A stretch of DNA of 64,000 nt, taken from positions 1,302,001 to 1,366,000 of the forward strand of contig JAQFVV010000013.1 in assembly GCA_028023455.1 (NCBI GenBank), read 5' to 3'. The position numbers and the translations under genes are program-made. Positions 36,706-47,223 of this stretch are shown here, piece by piece. The stretch is from Epiperipatus broadwayi (taxonomy: Eukaryota; Onychophora; Udeonychophora; Euonychophora; Peripatidae). Positions within the stretch are counted from its first letter, which is position 1. Each line of letters opens with the position of its first letter. A model generated the notes under the pieces. That model had not been told where the DNA came from. It saw nothing but the letters and a program-made list of their open reading frames with translations, and searched no databases.

Positions 36706-36829
36706 TGGGCTTTCATAGATTCTGCCATGTTTACCCATCCTCCAAACCTCTGACATCATGAACAACAGGGGCATTCATAGATTCTGCCATGTTTACCCAT
36801 CCTCCAAACCTCTGACATCATGAACAACA
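36706..36829. repeat. 62-bp tandem duplication
   Basis: 36706-36767 and 36768-36829 are nearly identical. Block copy 1 has a single unit at about 30108-30160. Confidence 0.92.
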
Positions 36830-37284
36830 TGTCTGATGATAGCAGATGGATTTTCTTTATTACTGGCCCAGAGACACAGTGGAAATGCAAGACAACTCTA
36901 AGATTTATGAATGATACAGGAAGATTTTATATAACCATTAACTAATATAGTTATATTCCAAAAAAGATGAATGGTCAATTAATATTATTCAATCACTATT
37001 TTGAACCTGGGTTAAAATATATCTAGCAACACTAACTTGCAACAGAAGTAATTTACTGAACCTATACTGAATAACAGAATGATTTGAATAAATGGATAAG
37101 TTGAAAAACAAACTTTAATTAAATAGTTACATATATGTATGATATTTGTGGGTTTAGTGTAACCTATGTTTAAACACCTAAATTCAGAGATTTGGTTGTT
37201 ACATGCATTTAACGCTAGGATACATACAATTCTGAAGTATGATATTTTGATTTAAATGTGTACTAACTCTGGTGTGTTTTTAAT

Positions 37285-37448
37285 ATGCCAATGTATGTTT
37301 CTAAACCTTCTACAATATAACAATATTAATGCTATTTGTACTAAAATACATATGAATAACTAAAAAATGCCAATGTTTGTTTCTAAACCTTCTACAATAT
37401 AACAATATTAATGCTATTTGTACTAAAATACATATGAATAACTAATGA
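37285..37448. repeat. 82-bp tandem duplication
   Basis: 37285-37366 repeated at 37367-37448 with one or two changes. Block copy 1 has one unit. Confidence 0.93.
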
Positions 37449-38423
37449 TCAGATTGAATACATTGATTGAAATGTCACTCAATTACTTACATTTTATTAT
37501 TGTGTTCGCGCTTATACAGATATGAAACTTTTCATGCTATATATAGCATTTACATTCAATGTTTAAGTAATATAATAATACATATCTTTTCCCAGAGAGG
37601 TAATTTAGGTTAATATGCTACACAGTAAGCTTGATTTGATAACGCAGTTACAATTTTCAAATAAAACAATCATTATGATTTAGTAATGCATGTGAGATTC
37701 ATTTATAAACAGACTAAGAAAAATGATGCTAGTAAAATATTAGCAAGATTTTTTAAGATTTTGAAAGTTCCATTTAAACAGACAGCACAGGTTTTTTATT
37801 ATCAAATCATTGTGGCAAAGATATTACATAGCCATATATTTAAATTTTTAAAAAAGGCTGTACTAGCATGATAGGTAGCTATGATAGTTCAATTCCTTTT
37901 TTATATCTGAGAAGGCACTTCGACATTATTAAGAAATAAAAAACAACTCTATTCAATTCAGAGTGGTTTTTAAATAAAGAGTGGGTTAGAAGATGCAAAG
38001 AGCCAGGCATGCTGCAATCATTCCAATGCAGGGCATTCCATGCACTAACTGAAGATTCCCGGTAGCTCAGGTACTCATTTTTTAGAAATTAATAGAAACA
38101 TGAAATAAGCAACCTGAACTTTTGGCAAAGCCAACTTATGCTAGTAATGCAGAGAGAGTAAGTGACACCATTAACAATGTTTCTGTAATTTCATCCAAAA
38201 CACAATGGCATGAATTAGTTTTAAACCTGTATTAAGCTTGATGTTACATATATATTAATTATTAAGTAGACTGAAATGAACCTTCCCTCTCTCCATATCA
38301 TAACAAATCCCACATTTGTTTTAGAGGTCATTAGTACCTTCAACCAAGGACTCTCCCTAAGGTGTTACCATGAAATAGTTATAAAAATTATTAGTATGGA
38401 GGTCATCAAAATAATGACCAAAA

Positions 38424-38649
38424 TAAATCACTTAATAGCATTAATAATCAACACTTAACTCATAATATAAAATTAAGCTCGTGGGTTCATTACAATAAAC
38501 ATGTAAGTTTACCTTATCCATGCATATTTATTGGCATATCAATAAATATTCATGGATAAGGTAAACTTACATGTTTATTGTAATGAACCCATGAGCTTAA
38601 TTTTATATTATGAGTTAAGTGTTGATTATTAATGCTATTAAGTGATTTA
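38424..38649. repeat. Near-perfect hairpin, 110-bp arms
   Basis: Arms 38424-38533 and 38540-38649 are reverse complements with about two mismatches and a 6-base loop. A third partial copy of the right arm follows in direct orientation at about 38657-38742. Block copy 1 has only a single, more diverged version (about 33420-33530). Confidence 0.93.
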
Positions 38650-38656
38650 TGTACAT

Positions 38657-38742
38657 ACCAATAAATATGCATGGATAAGGTAAACTTATATGTTTATTGT
38701 AATGAACCCACGAGCTTAATTTTATATTATGAGTTAAGTTTA
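38657..38742. repeat. Partial third copy of the hairpin arm
   Basis: Repeats about 82 bp of the right arm of the hairpin (38540-38649), with only a few changes. Confidence 0.88.
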
Positions 38743-40004
38743 CTAATAATGGTAGAAATTCTCACAAGGTCAGGTTCAATTGGCATATTAATTTAGTTTG
38801 AAATAAAATTTAAAATATTAGTTTTCCACACCAAATTATGGAATGAGAACAATATAACAGAAAAGATACAGAATGGATTAAGATTTTATAGAGAATTGTA
38901 AACACGATTAATTTATAAGATGGCTAAATAGTGTCATGCCATTCCCAGTTATACCAGAATACAGGTAGATATGAAAGTACAGTATATATTTAATTATTGA
39001 GTTTATAAGTTAGTTTAGACAATTAAAATGTCTTTGCTGACAACAATAATTGATTACCTTTTGATGTTGTATGAGTTTAATGGCTCAATGGATCCATGCT
39101 TTCATAAGACAATCACTGTAATCCATGAACACTAATTAATTTGTTTGATGTCAAGTAGCTTTTTTTCAGGGCTCAATCTTTCATACATAATTTAAGTACT
39201 CCATCAGTTTGGAGTAGCTGAATGGCATCCTGGCAGGGGAATGATCTTGGACAGATCCGGGAAAGGTGACTTGATTCTCACTGCTCGAATGTCTTCATAT
39301 TAAAATTCTGAGTGTTAGTACCTTGATTAATAATAAAACCATTGAATGCCTTATGTCTTAATTTTAGTCCCATTTATACTCTGCTATACTATTATTCCAA
39401 GCCTTGCATGATTAAATTAAATAAGATTTTGCTTATGTCTTTCATTAGCAGAAGATACAAGTAATTGATAAGGGCTTGAAAGTCTTTTGAAATCTATTTC
39501 TAGTTTTAGAAACAGATTTGAACAGATAGCTGGAACAAATAAAATTTCCATTAACGATTTTAAATCTGTAATAAACTTAATGAATAAAATAATACTGTCA
39601 AATCCGACTAATGGATTGCTTTCGCCTGATTTTACTATATTTCTCTCTTTCTAGAACCTTCTCAACATGGTGCATCATCTTTCCCATATTTTATACATGA
39701 AATAATAAAATGAAATTTAAAAAAATTAAAGTATTTTACAATAAATATTTATAACAATATTAATATGCTAGGTTACACATAAATACCCACTATGTGTATA
39801 TATCAATGCACATACCCAATCCTTGTTTTAATGATATTAAAACGAATTTTTATTAATTGGTGTTTTCCAGTGTACATTCTACATTGATATATAACATACA
39901 TGAAGAAACATGATAGAATGACAGATTTGAACCCTGTTAGGTGGTTAGTCATATGTTAGACAATGAAGCTCAATCTGAATTACAGATTGACTGCTTCAAT
40001 TGTT

Positions 40005-40085
40005 ATCTAATGCCTGAATGTCCTAGCATCTCACTGATGACAGTCATCAACAAGAAACTGGTCTGTAGATAGGGATATTTGGAAA
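40005..40085. repeat. Dispersed repeat D, right part only
   Basis: Aligns loosely with the part of the fullest copy from about 13995 on. It starts just after block copy 2 ends. Confidence 0.45.
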
Positions 40086-42268
40086 ATCTTGTTAAGAGCT
40101 ATTAGCTCCCTCATTATATAATAATTAATAATCTGGTTCTCTTATCATATACATCTAATTAGTAAATTGTTGTTATAAAACCTCTTAAAGTTTCAGTAAT
40201 TTTTACTTAGTCACTTTCCATGTTTTGACAGTTTTATATGTTATCACACAGATAAAATATCATTAATCCAAATACCTACTAGTCAAAAAATTTTATTATC
40301 AAAACAAAATTTAAAAGTGATCATTTTAATTTTTTACAATAAATAAATTAGTGTATATAAATATTTACAAAAAAAATAAAAAAATAGAGGAGAATAAGTT
40401 TTCAATAAATAATTATATATTATCAGGCACATAAGCAATCTATTTTTTTTTCTATCTTAGCAGAGTAGGGAATTATATTCATAATAGTGTTGTTGAAATC
40501 TAAAAAATATATAAATCCAAAAAAAGCCTAAACCCTCTACCTCATAATTTTTAAAGACAATCAGCTATTTTCTCCACAGTCATGCATAGTTTAATACAGT
40601 AGTTAAATGGCAATTCCACAGTTCAAGATCCATGAATGACATTCCCATTTTTTTCATATCCTATGCTCAAACTTCTTATGAACTTCTGAACAATAAGCAT
40701 TTAATTGTTATTATTTTTTATTTTCTCCACATTAATACTTCAAGTTTATATAACAATATTTATTCATTTATATTTTAAACAATATTAACTCTTATCACAA
40801 ATATGATAGAATAATTAATTTAAAGTGAAGCATTTATTATTAGGAATAATGAGAACATCTATTATAGTGAATACTGACTTAAACATAGATGAAAAAAATA
40901 GAAAAAATTAAAAATCAAGTTGTGATTTCAATGCTTATTTAGCTTTTTATTTATAGCTAAAAGCTATAAATAATAAATATCTTAAGGAATCAAATAAAAT
41001 TAAAAATATTTTTGATGATATTTATACATAATGAACTTGATTTTGCATTAAGCTAGATAGTTCAGCAAAAGTAAATCATGTGATAGTAGTCCGAGCTTAT
41101 CAATACCAGGAAATTTCAATCAATTGTCAAGGCAAACTCTATAAATAAAGGGTGAAGCCTACCTTTATTCATAAAGACTGCCTTGGCTATAGATTGAAGA
41201 TTTCTGATGTCGATAATGTTGAGCTATTTTTATGTGATTTATATGTGTGTGTATTTGTGGAATTAGTTAGAAGGTAAGTAAATTACCATTAATAGACCAT
41301 TTCAGAGCAAACGCTTCTTAACAATTCCCATAGAGGGAAAGTGAAAAAAAGACATTGTGCATTAGGTTTTCAGTTTCTGTTTAGTAAAAATCTGATCATT
41401 TTTTATTGTAAAACAAATTTATTAATGCATTTTTTAATCCTTATTTACTGTTTAGGTAAGAGTAATTAGATAATTTATTAACTAATACTCAGTAATTATG
41501 TTGCCTATAAAATGCTTCTAATTCTGATTAGAACATAAAAATGTAAATTTTATCTGGTTAAGAATCAAATACAAATTGCTGATAAAGAAAATTGGAATTA
41601 TGTAAAAATTAACACAGTGTTTAAATATTCCATTGCAAAACAATATTTATCAGAGCTTTAAATAGAAATAGTGAAAGAGAACATAATATTTGCTTGACAG
41701 ATTCTGGATAATTAGAGTTTGAAGCTTTACATTTTTGGTAGAATTTAAGAATCATGTAATAAACAAGATTTGGGATTTTTTTATTTTTTGCAAATAGATG
41801 ATCTGAAGTCTACCCAGATAACCATTTAATATTAGTTGGTAAACAGTTATCTTAAATATTCTTAGCTAGAGAATAAATCAAGAATGTAAAATTATTCAAA
41901 ACTTCCTTGTCCAAAACTGTAAGCAATGCCTTCTTCTCCATTGTTTTAGTGAGGGACAATTGAAAAAAACCTTTCACCTGCAATAAGCCATTAAAGGCTG
42001 TTTAATGTCTTTTTTCTTTTTTTTTACTTACATGTGTGTGTAAAAAATTTTAATAGTTGTATTTTAAAGTAGTTTTCGTGATAATGAGCTTTTGTAAATA
42101 AATATTCAATGATTTTTTTAAATAAAAATTAAGAACATTAAATAAAAGATTTACTTGGAATGCTTTGAAATATTTTCTAAGGTTCAGTCTGTGTCACCCG
42201 GTATATTAATTTGGTTAAATATCAAGTAAAAAAATATTTCATCTGAATTATATAATAGTTAAAATCTT

Positions 42269-42282
42269 GGGGGGGGGGGGGG
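42269..42282. repeat. G homopolymer
   Basis: Fourteen consecutive G bases in AT-rich DNA. Confidence 0.95.
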
Positions 42283-42533
42283 TATACAAAAATTGTCACA
42301 AGCCAAAACTAAAAAACACTCAAAATGTTATTCATAAAATTGAAATCGTAGTCAGACTTAAGAAAAGATGACGATTAAAATGGAAATTATGAAATGAAAT
42401 ACTCTCCTTTTTTTTATAATAAGATATAGTAATATAACATTTATGAAATAAATACTGTAGCTGCCTGAGAAAGGGATGCTATTATATTTGCATCATTTTA
42501 TTATTACGTAAAGCTTGTGGTTAAGACCTGCAG

Positions 42534-42640
42534 AGGTCCCTACTATCGCATTTTACACGCACATGTTAGAGATTACAGCCTTAGTAAATATTACTTACGT
42601 AATCAATGTGCGTTTAAATAAATTTATATTAATAATTAAT
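42534..42640. repeat. Single-arm copy of the foldback repeat
   Basis: Shares aggtccctactatcgcattt, gattacagcctta-like, and gtttaaataaatttat with the arm and flank of the 32416-32525 foldback. It has no opposing arm here. Confidence 0.8.
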
Positions 42641-43596
42641 TCAAACGAATATTTTTATAAACAGTTTTTACATATTTTTGAGCAAAAATAAGAGGTATAA
42701 TAAAATGTATATTCTATGTAAATTAAATAGGTTTAATCAAGTTAAAACAATAATCAATCAGGATTTAGAAAGCACTTGGTATTTTAGAAATATTGAAGCT
42801 AATACGAATTAACAATTTAAAAACTATATGAATGCGCCTATATTATTATACACATGTGCATTTAAAAATAAAATTGTGTTTTATATTTATTCCGTTCTTA
42901 CTATTTTCAAGCGTCTCAATTTTATTATATTTGAATTTTACTTTAAACAATTTTACTATTTTTTACCTATAATAAAAAATAGTTTGCATTTATATTTAAC
43001 GCCTAAAACTTAGTTAGGTTTCTACAGTTTCTTAGTCTTTATTCTGGAAAACAATTAACTATACAACATGAATCTTTTAATATGCAATAATGAATTGACA
43101 GTTTTTATTTTTGAATACTTATGCAAGTTAAATGCCTCTCAATTCTCTCTAGATCAGCCATATTCAACCGGCTGACGGCGGGCCACATGTGGCCATGTTC
43201 GGCCCATGGTTAACAGATATGACAACATTTTTATTAATTGATGAATAACCATGTGTGGCTGATTTTTTTATTGACACACTAATAATGTAATCTGTCTTTT
43301 TTTTTAATTTCACAGATTTGAAGAACCTGCCAAGTTTACACCAGAATTGCCCGACTATCTTCATATACGCTTGTTCTCACTTTCAACTCGCTACCTTTTA
43401 GCATTATTTTGCTGATTTTAGCACCCTAAGTATTTTTATCAAGTAAAAAATCAATAATATTTAAATTTAATGGTATAATAACGATGCAAATCTGTCTTTT
43501 CAAGCCTCTATTTGGTTGTTTCTTTTTTCTGCAAAGGAACGTCAATCTATGACTTTGACAATTAATACATCATACAGGCTTAAACCTGCATTTATA

Positions 43597-43868
43597 TATG
43601 TAATATATGCGGAATTCGAACTCAGACTTTTCACACGATCCACTACTCTTAGTGTCATCTCATATTGCTGACCCATCTGATCACACACATGTTGAAAAGA
43701 TAAATAATCACCAATATACGTATTTCATGCTAAACTAGCAATCATCAGTTGGTCTAGATTACTATCTCCACACATATACAATCAGTGCTCAGCTTTATAT
43801 TAAGATGACCAATCTTCATACTTTAATGGACAGGCCTCAAACTACTCCAACACACACCACTGCATTGA
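43597..43868 (+). repeat. Repeat family S inserted in the hAT element
   Basis: Matches the left arm at 15947-16209 (gaaaagataaataatcacca, catgctaaactagcaatcat, ctttaatggacaggcctcaa). On the minus strand gagttcgaattcc resembles a tRNA B box and a gagtagtggat stretch precedes it, so it could be a tRNA-derived SINE. That assignment is weak. Confidence 0.6.
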
Positions 43869-44419
43869 AAATCTGATGATGGCAATCCTCATTGTTTTAT
43901 AATTTACAAGCTTAAGAAATAGGGTCATGTGATCTATGACTCTTATTTTGACTATTGTATTTCTACGTTTTGAATTCGAAAACAAAAATATAATTTGCTA
44001 AACTTTTTTTTACCCACTTCAGATTTTAGTCAAAAATATTTACTTTTATACTAAAACATATTGATAAAGAATTCAAGGAATTACATCTGGAATTTATAAT
44101 TGAATGGTAAGTGTTTATTTTAATTTGACATGGTTAGATTATTATCATCAATTATAAATAGAAATTTATTTTTTAAAAACCTTTTTGTAATCTGACAAAT
44201 TATGAAATTTGCATTTTAGATACTAAACTAAAACAAATATAACTTTAAAAAGACAAATATATTTACTATAGGTTGTATAATTGACCAATCAAAAGTTTGA
44301 AACTTTAATTCTATCCTCCAATAGTCCATGTTTTTGAAGGCAAGATGAGATATATTAGTTTTATACATGAATGTATACACACAGATGCATAATATTTTAT
44401 ATCAAACTATAATTTAAAC

Positions 44420-46209
44420 ATGATGTCTTCAAGCAACAAACGAAAATTATCATATGAAGATAGAACATTTCAAGCCAACTAGGAAGAGGAATATTTTGTT
44501 GTGTTAAATAACAAAGGTTTAGCAATGTGTTTAATTTTTCAAGAAAGTGTCGCATTAAACAAATATAACATTGATTGTCATTACACCATGAAACATAAAT
44601 TGTTTAATGACACTTTTGCTCATGTGTCTTTAGTAAGAAGTGAAAAATTAGCTTTCTTCAAGAAATTATTGCAACAACAACAAAATGTTCTGGCAGTGGC
44701 AATCTCACAAGAAGCAGCAGTGACACAAGCATCATATGAAGTTGTGAAAGAATGTTTCATAAAGGCTTTAAATATATTATTTGATAAATTTAATAATAAA
44801 ATTCAAATATTATTACAAATTAAGAAATTGCAACTGTCAGATTCTACCTCATTTGATGTATTGAAGATATTGCAAAACATATTTTTAATAATATAATAGA
44901 AGATTTGAAAAATTGCAAATATTTTAGTTTGGCTGTTGATTCTAGTACTGACATTTCAGCAACATCACAATGTGCTATTTTTGTCAGATACTGTATGGAA
45001 CAGAATTAAATTTGTGTAAGATTTTTTGAAAGTTTCTCCTATGAAGGATCAAACTAGAGGTAGTGATTTTCTCAATAGTATTTGTACTTTTCTGGAGAAG
45101 AAGAATATTGAAATAAAAAAATTAGTTTCTGCTTGCACTGATGGATTTCCTCCAATGATTGAATCCAAATAAGGGATTTGTTTTCCTATTAAAAAAGAAA
45201 TATAATCTAACAAATCTCTTATCATTTCATTGTTTAATTCACCAAGAAAACTTGGGGGCACATATATCCATTAAAGAAGTAGATGCTGTGATGAAAACCA
45301 TTATAAACATTATGAATTATATTAGAGTCTGAGAATTGAACCACAGAAAATTTAAAAATCTTTTGGAAGAAATAAATAGTAATTATGGTGATGTACTTTT
45401 GCATACTTCAGTGTGATGGATCACTTTTTTTTTATTATATCATGAAATTATTTCATTTTTACAAGAAAACAGTAAAATTTATAATGAGCTTGATAATGAT
45501 GGATGGTGGTGTCTTTTAGTTTTTTTATGTGGCATCACAGAAAAAATTTGTGATCTTAATATTAGTTTGCAAGATGAAAATAAAATTATTTCACAAATGG
45601 CAAATAAAGAATTTGCGTTTGAAGAAAAACTAAATATTTATTACCAAGATATACAAAACCAAAGTACTACATCATTTTCTAATATTGACAAATGCTAAGC
45701 AAGATGGTATTGACATTTCTATTTCCAATTATTTAGCTACCTTATTGAAAGAATTTAAAAGTAGATTTCAAGATTTAAGAAATATTAAGAATTGTCTCCT
45801 ACTTATAGAAAATCCCTGGCACTTAGAAATAGCAACTATTACACAATTAGCTGTATTTGGACATGATTATGTTAAGCTATTTGACAAATTTTTTGAATTT
45901 AAAAATGTCATAAATTTGGAAACTATTTTTAAAGAAAAAAGAGAGGGAAAGGAGTATATGGAATTTTGGAAAATAGTGCCTGAAAAATATAAAACTGTCA
46001 AAAAGTGTGCATAAATGTTGTTTACATTGTTTGCATCAATATATCTTTGCGAATCATCTTATTTAAAAATAAAATATGTGAAGAATGTGTATAGAAACAG
46101 ACTTACTGATTCACACCTTGATGATATATTAAGAGTAACATGTAGCACTTATAAACGAGATTTATTTAAAATTGTTAAAAGTTTATCTCAATGTCAAAAA
46201 TCACATTGA
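44420..46209 (+). pseudogene. hAT transposase, GTF2IRD2/ZBED-like, broken
   Basis: Would bind the element ends and catalyse cut-and-paste. It opens at 44420 with MMSSSNKRKLSYEDRTFQAN, then a TAG where relatives have Trp (WEEEYF). The BED-like finger reads C-LIF...DCHYTMKH, so its second Cys has become Phe. Further pieces are YFSLAVDSSTDIS (the usual catalytic-Asp block), SACTDGFPPM, NLLSFHCLIHQENLGAHI, ENPWHLEIATITQLAV and the C-terminal dimerisation part FWKIVPEKY then LFASIYLCESSYLKIKYVK and TDSHLDDILRV. The TAA near 46012 replaces one residue of the C-terminal part. At least six stops or frameshifts are present. The long open piece 44501-44896 (131 codons) is only a fragment. Confidence 0.85.
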
Positions 46210-46445
46210 TATTTAAGTAAATGTTTATATCAAATAAAAGTGTTTGGGTTTATTAATATGTTAATTCTAAGATATAGTCAAGTGATTCACAAACTGTGGC
46301 ATGCATGAATTGAGAAGTCAGACATTTTTTCATGTGACACCAATTGGTTTTTGATTACTTATATAGCATGTTGCAACCTGCTTGATGTAGCACACAAATA
46401 TATGTGGCCCAAGAAAGAAAAAGGTTGAATATGGCTGCTCTAAAT

Positions 46446-47053
46446 AACCAGGCACACAGGTTAAAATATATCAAGTATTAAATGTGTTAGAGTTTTTTCA
46501 TGAATTGTAACATAATGAATATTTTGCTTGTAACTAGAAATAATTCATTTTATTAAAAACTCTGTGAATGGAAAGTTCACATAAATAAATTCAGCTTATG
46601 TGATTTATTCAAAGAACTAGTAAACATGACATACACCCATATGATTTAAAAGTAGCTTTAACATGACATGGTGATTGTGAAATTAAGATAATGTTAACAG
46701 TAGTAATTAATAACTTTGTATTTTATGTTCAATGTGCTTATTATATTGAGATATTTTTTTCAGGTCACACTACTTATTTTTTTTCATCATCACCTTTTAT
46801 TGGGATTATAGCTCCAAAATAAAAAATAAGTAGAAGATAAATTTTTGCAGTGGCTACATAAATCAATCAGAGATTGATAAATATGCTTACATATATCATT
46901 TATTCTTTCTTTTGCTTTGTCTGACATCTTGTTATTATGTTTTCTGCAACATTTTTTTTATTTCAAAACTTTGACTAATTCCATTGTCAGTTATATTTTT
47001 CTCATGAAAACAATCAATATTGCACTTTTTTATAATGTCTCCATCATATTTGT
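46446..47053. other. AT-rich stretch, nothing recognised
   Basis: No gene or repeat was identified. Confidence 0.4.
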
Positions 47054-47223
47054 GATAATATGTTGGACTATTTCCATCATAAATCCAAACAATTGTTATT
47101 AACCACACACAAAGACAACACGGTTTATTACTAATACTTGTTTGTATTTGGAAAGATTCAAATAAAATTTTCTAGACATTCAACATTTAAAGATAAATGA
47201 TGGAAATAGTCTAACATATTATC
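47054..47223. mobile_element. MITE with 27-bp terminal inverted repeats
   Basis: Left end 47054-47080 contains tgttggactatttccatcat and right end 47197-47223 contains atgatggaaatagtctaaca. These are reverse complements with one mismatch over 27 bp. Total about 170 bp, no coding frame. Its ends are shared, with changes, by the candidate element at 15811-16956. Confidence 0.8.

Larger units (their letters stand above)
36616..39993 (+). repeat. Large direct repeat, block copy 2
   Basis: Collinear with block copy 1. It carries its own local changes: a 62-bp tandem duplication (36706-36829), an 82-bp tandem duplication (37285-37448), the hairpin at 38424-38649 and about 110 bp (39482-39595) absent from copy 1. 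The T-arm-like sequence recurs at 39921-39937 with its stem intact despite loop changes. Confidence 0.85.
39994..43146. other. AT-rich stretch with scattered repeats
   Basis: Contains the right part of dispersed repeat D (about 40005-40085), a run of 14 G (42269-42282) and a single-arm copy of the foldback repeat (about 42534-42640). Short frames such as 42828-43013 look accidental. Confidence 0.45.
43147..46445 (+). mobile_element. hAT-family DNA transposon, decayed
   Basis: Terminal inverted repeats are cagccatattcaacc at 43155-43169 and ggttgaatatggctg at 46423-46437, perfect over 15 bp. They fit the hAT pattern of a CAG start and a CAACC end. Flanking 8-bp target copies are ctctagat (43147-43154) and ctctaaat (46438-46445), 7 of 8 identical, with central TA as in many hAT targets. 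Subterminal acatgtggcc and tatgtggccc are also inverted. The coding relic is in the second half; a dispersed repeat sits in the first. Element length is about 3.28 kb. Confidence 0.92.

Noticed and set aside
44501-44896. 131-codon frame as a stand-alone gene
   Set aside because: It is the N-terminal fragment of the broken hAT transposase, which continues in other frames on both sides.
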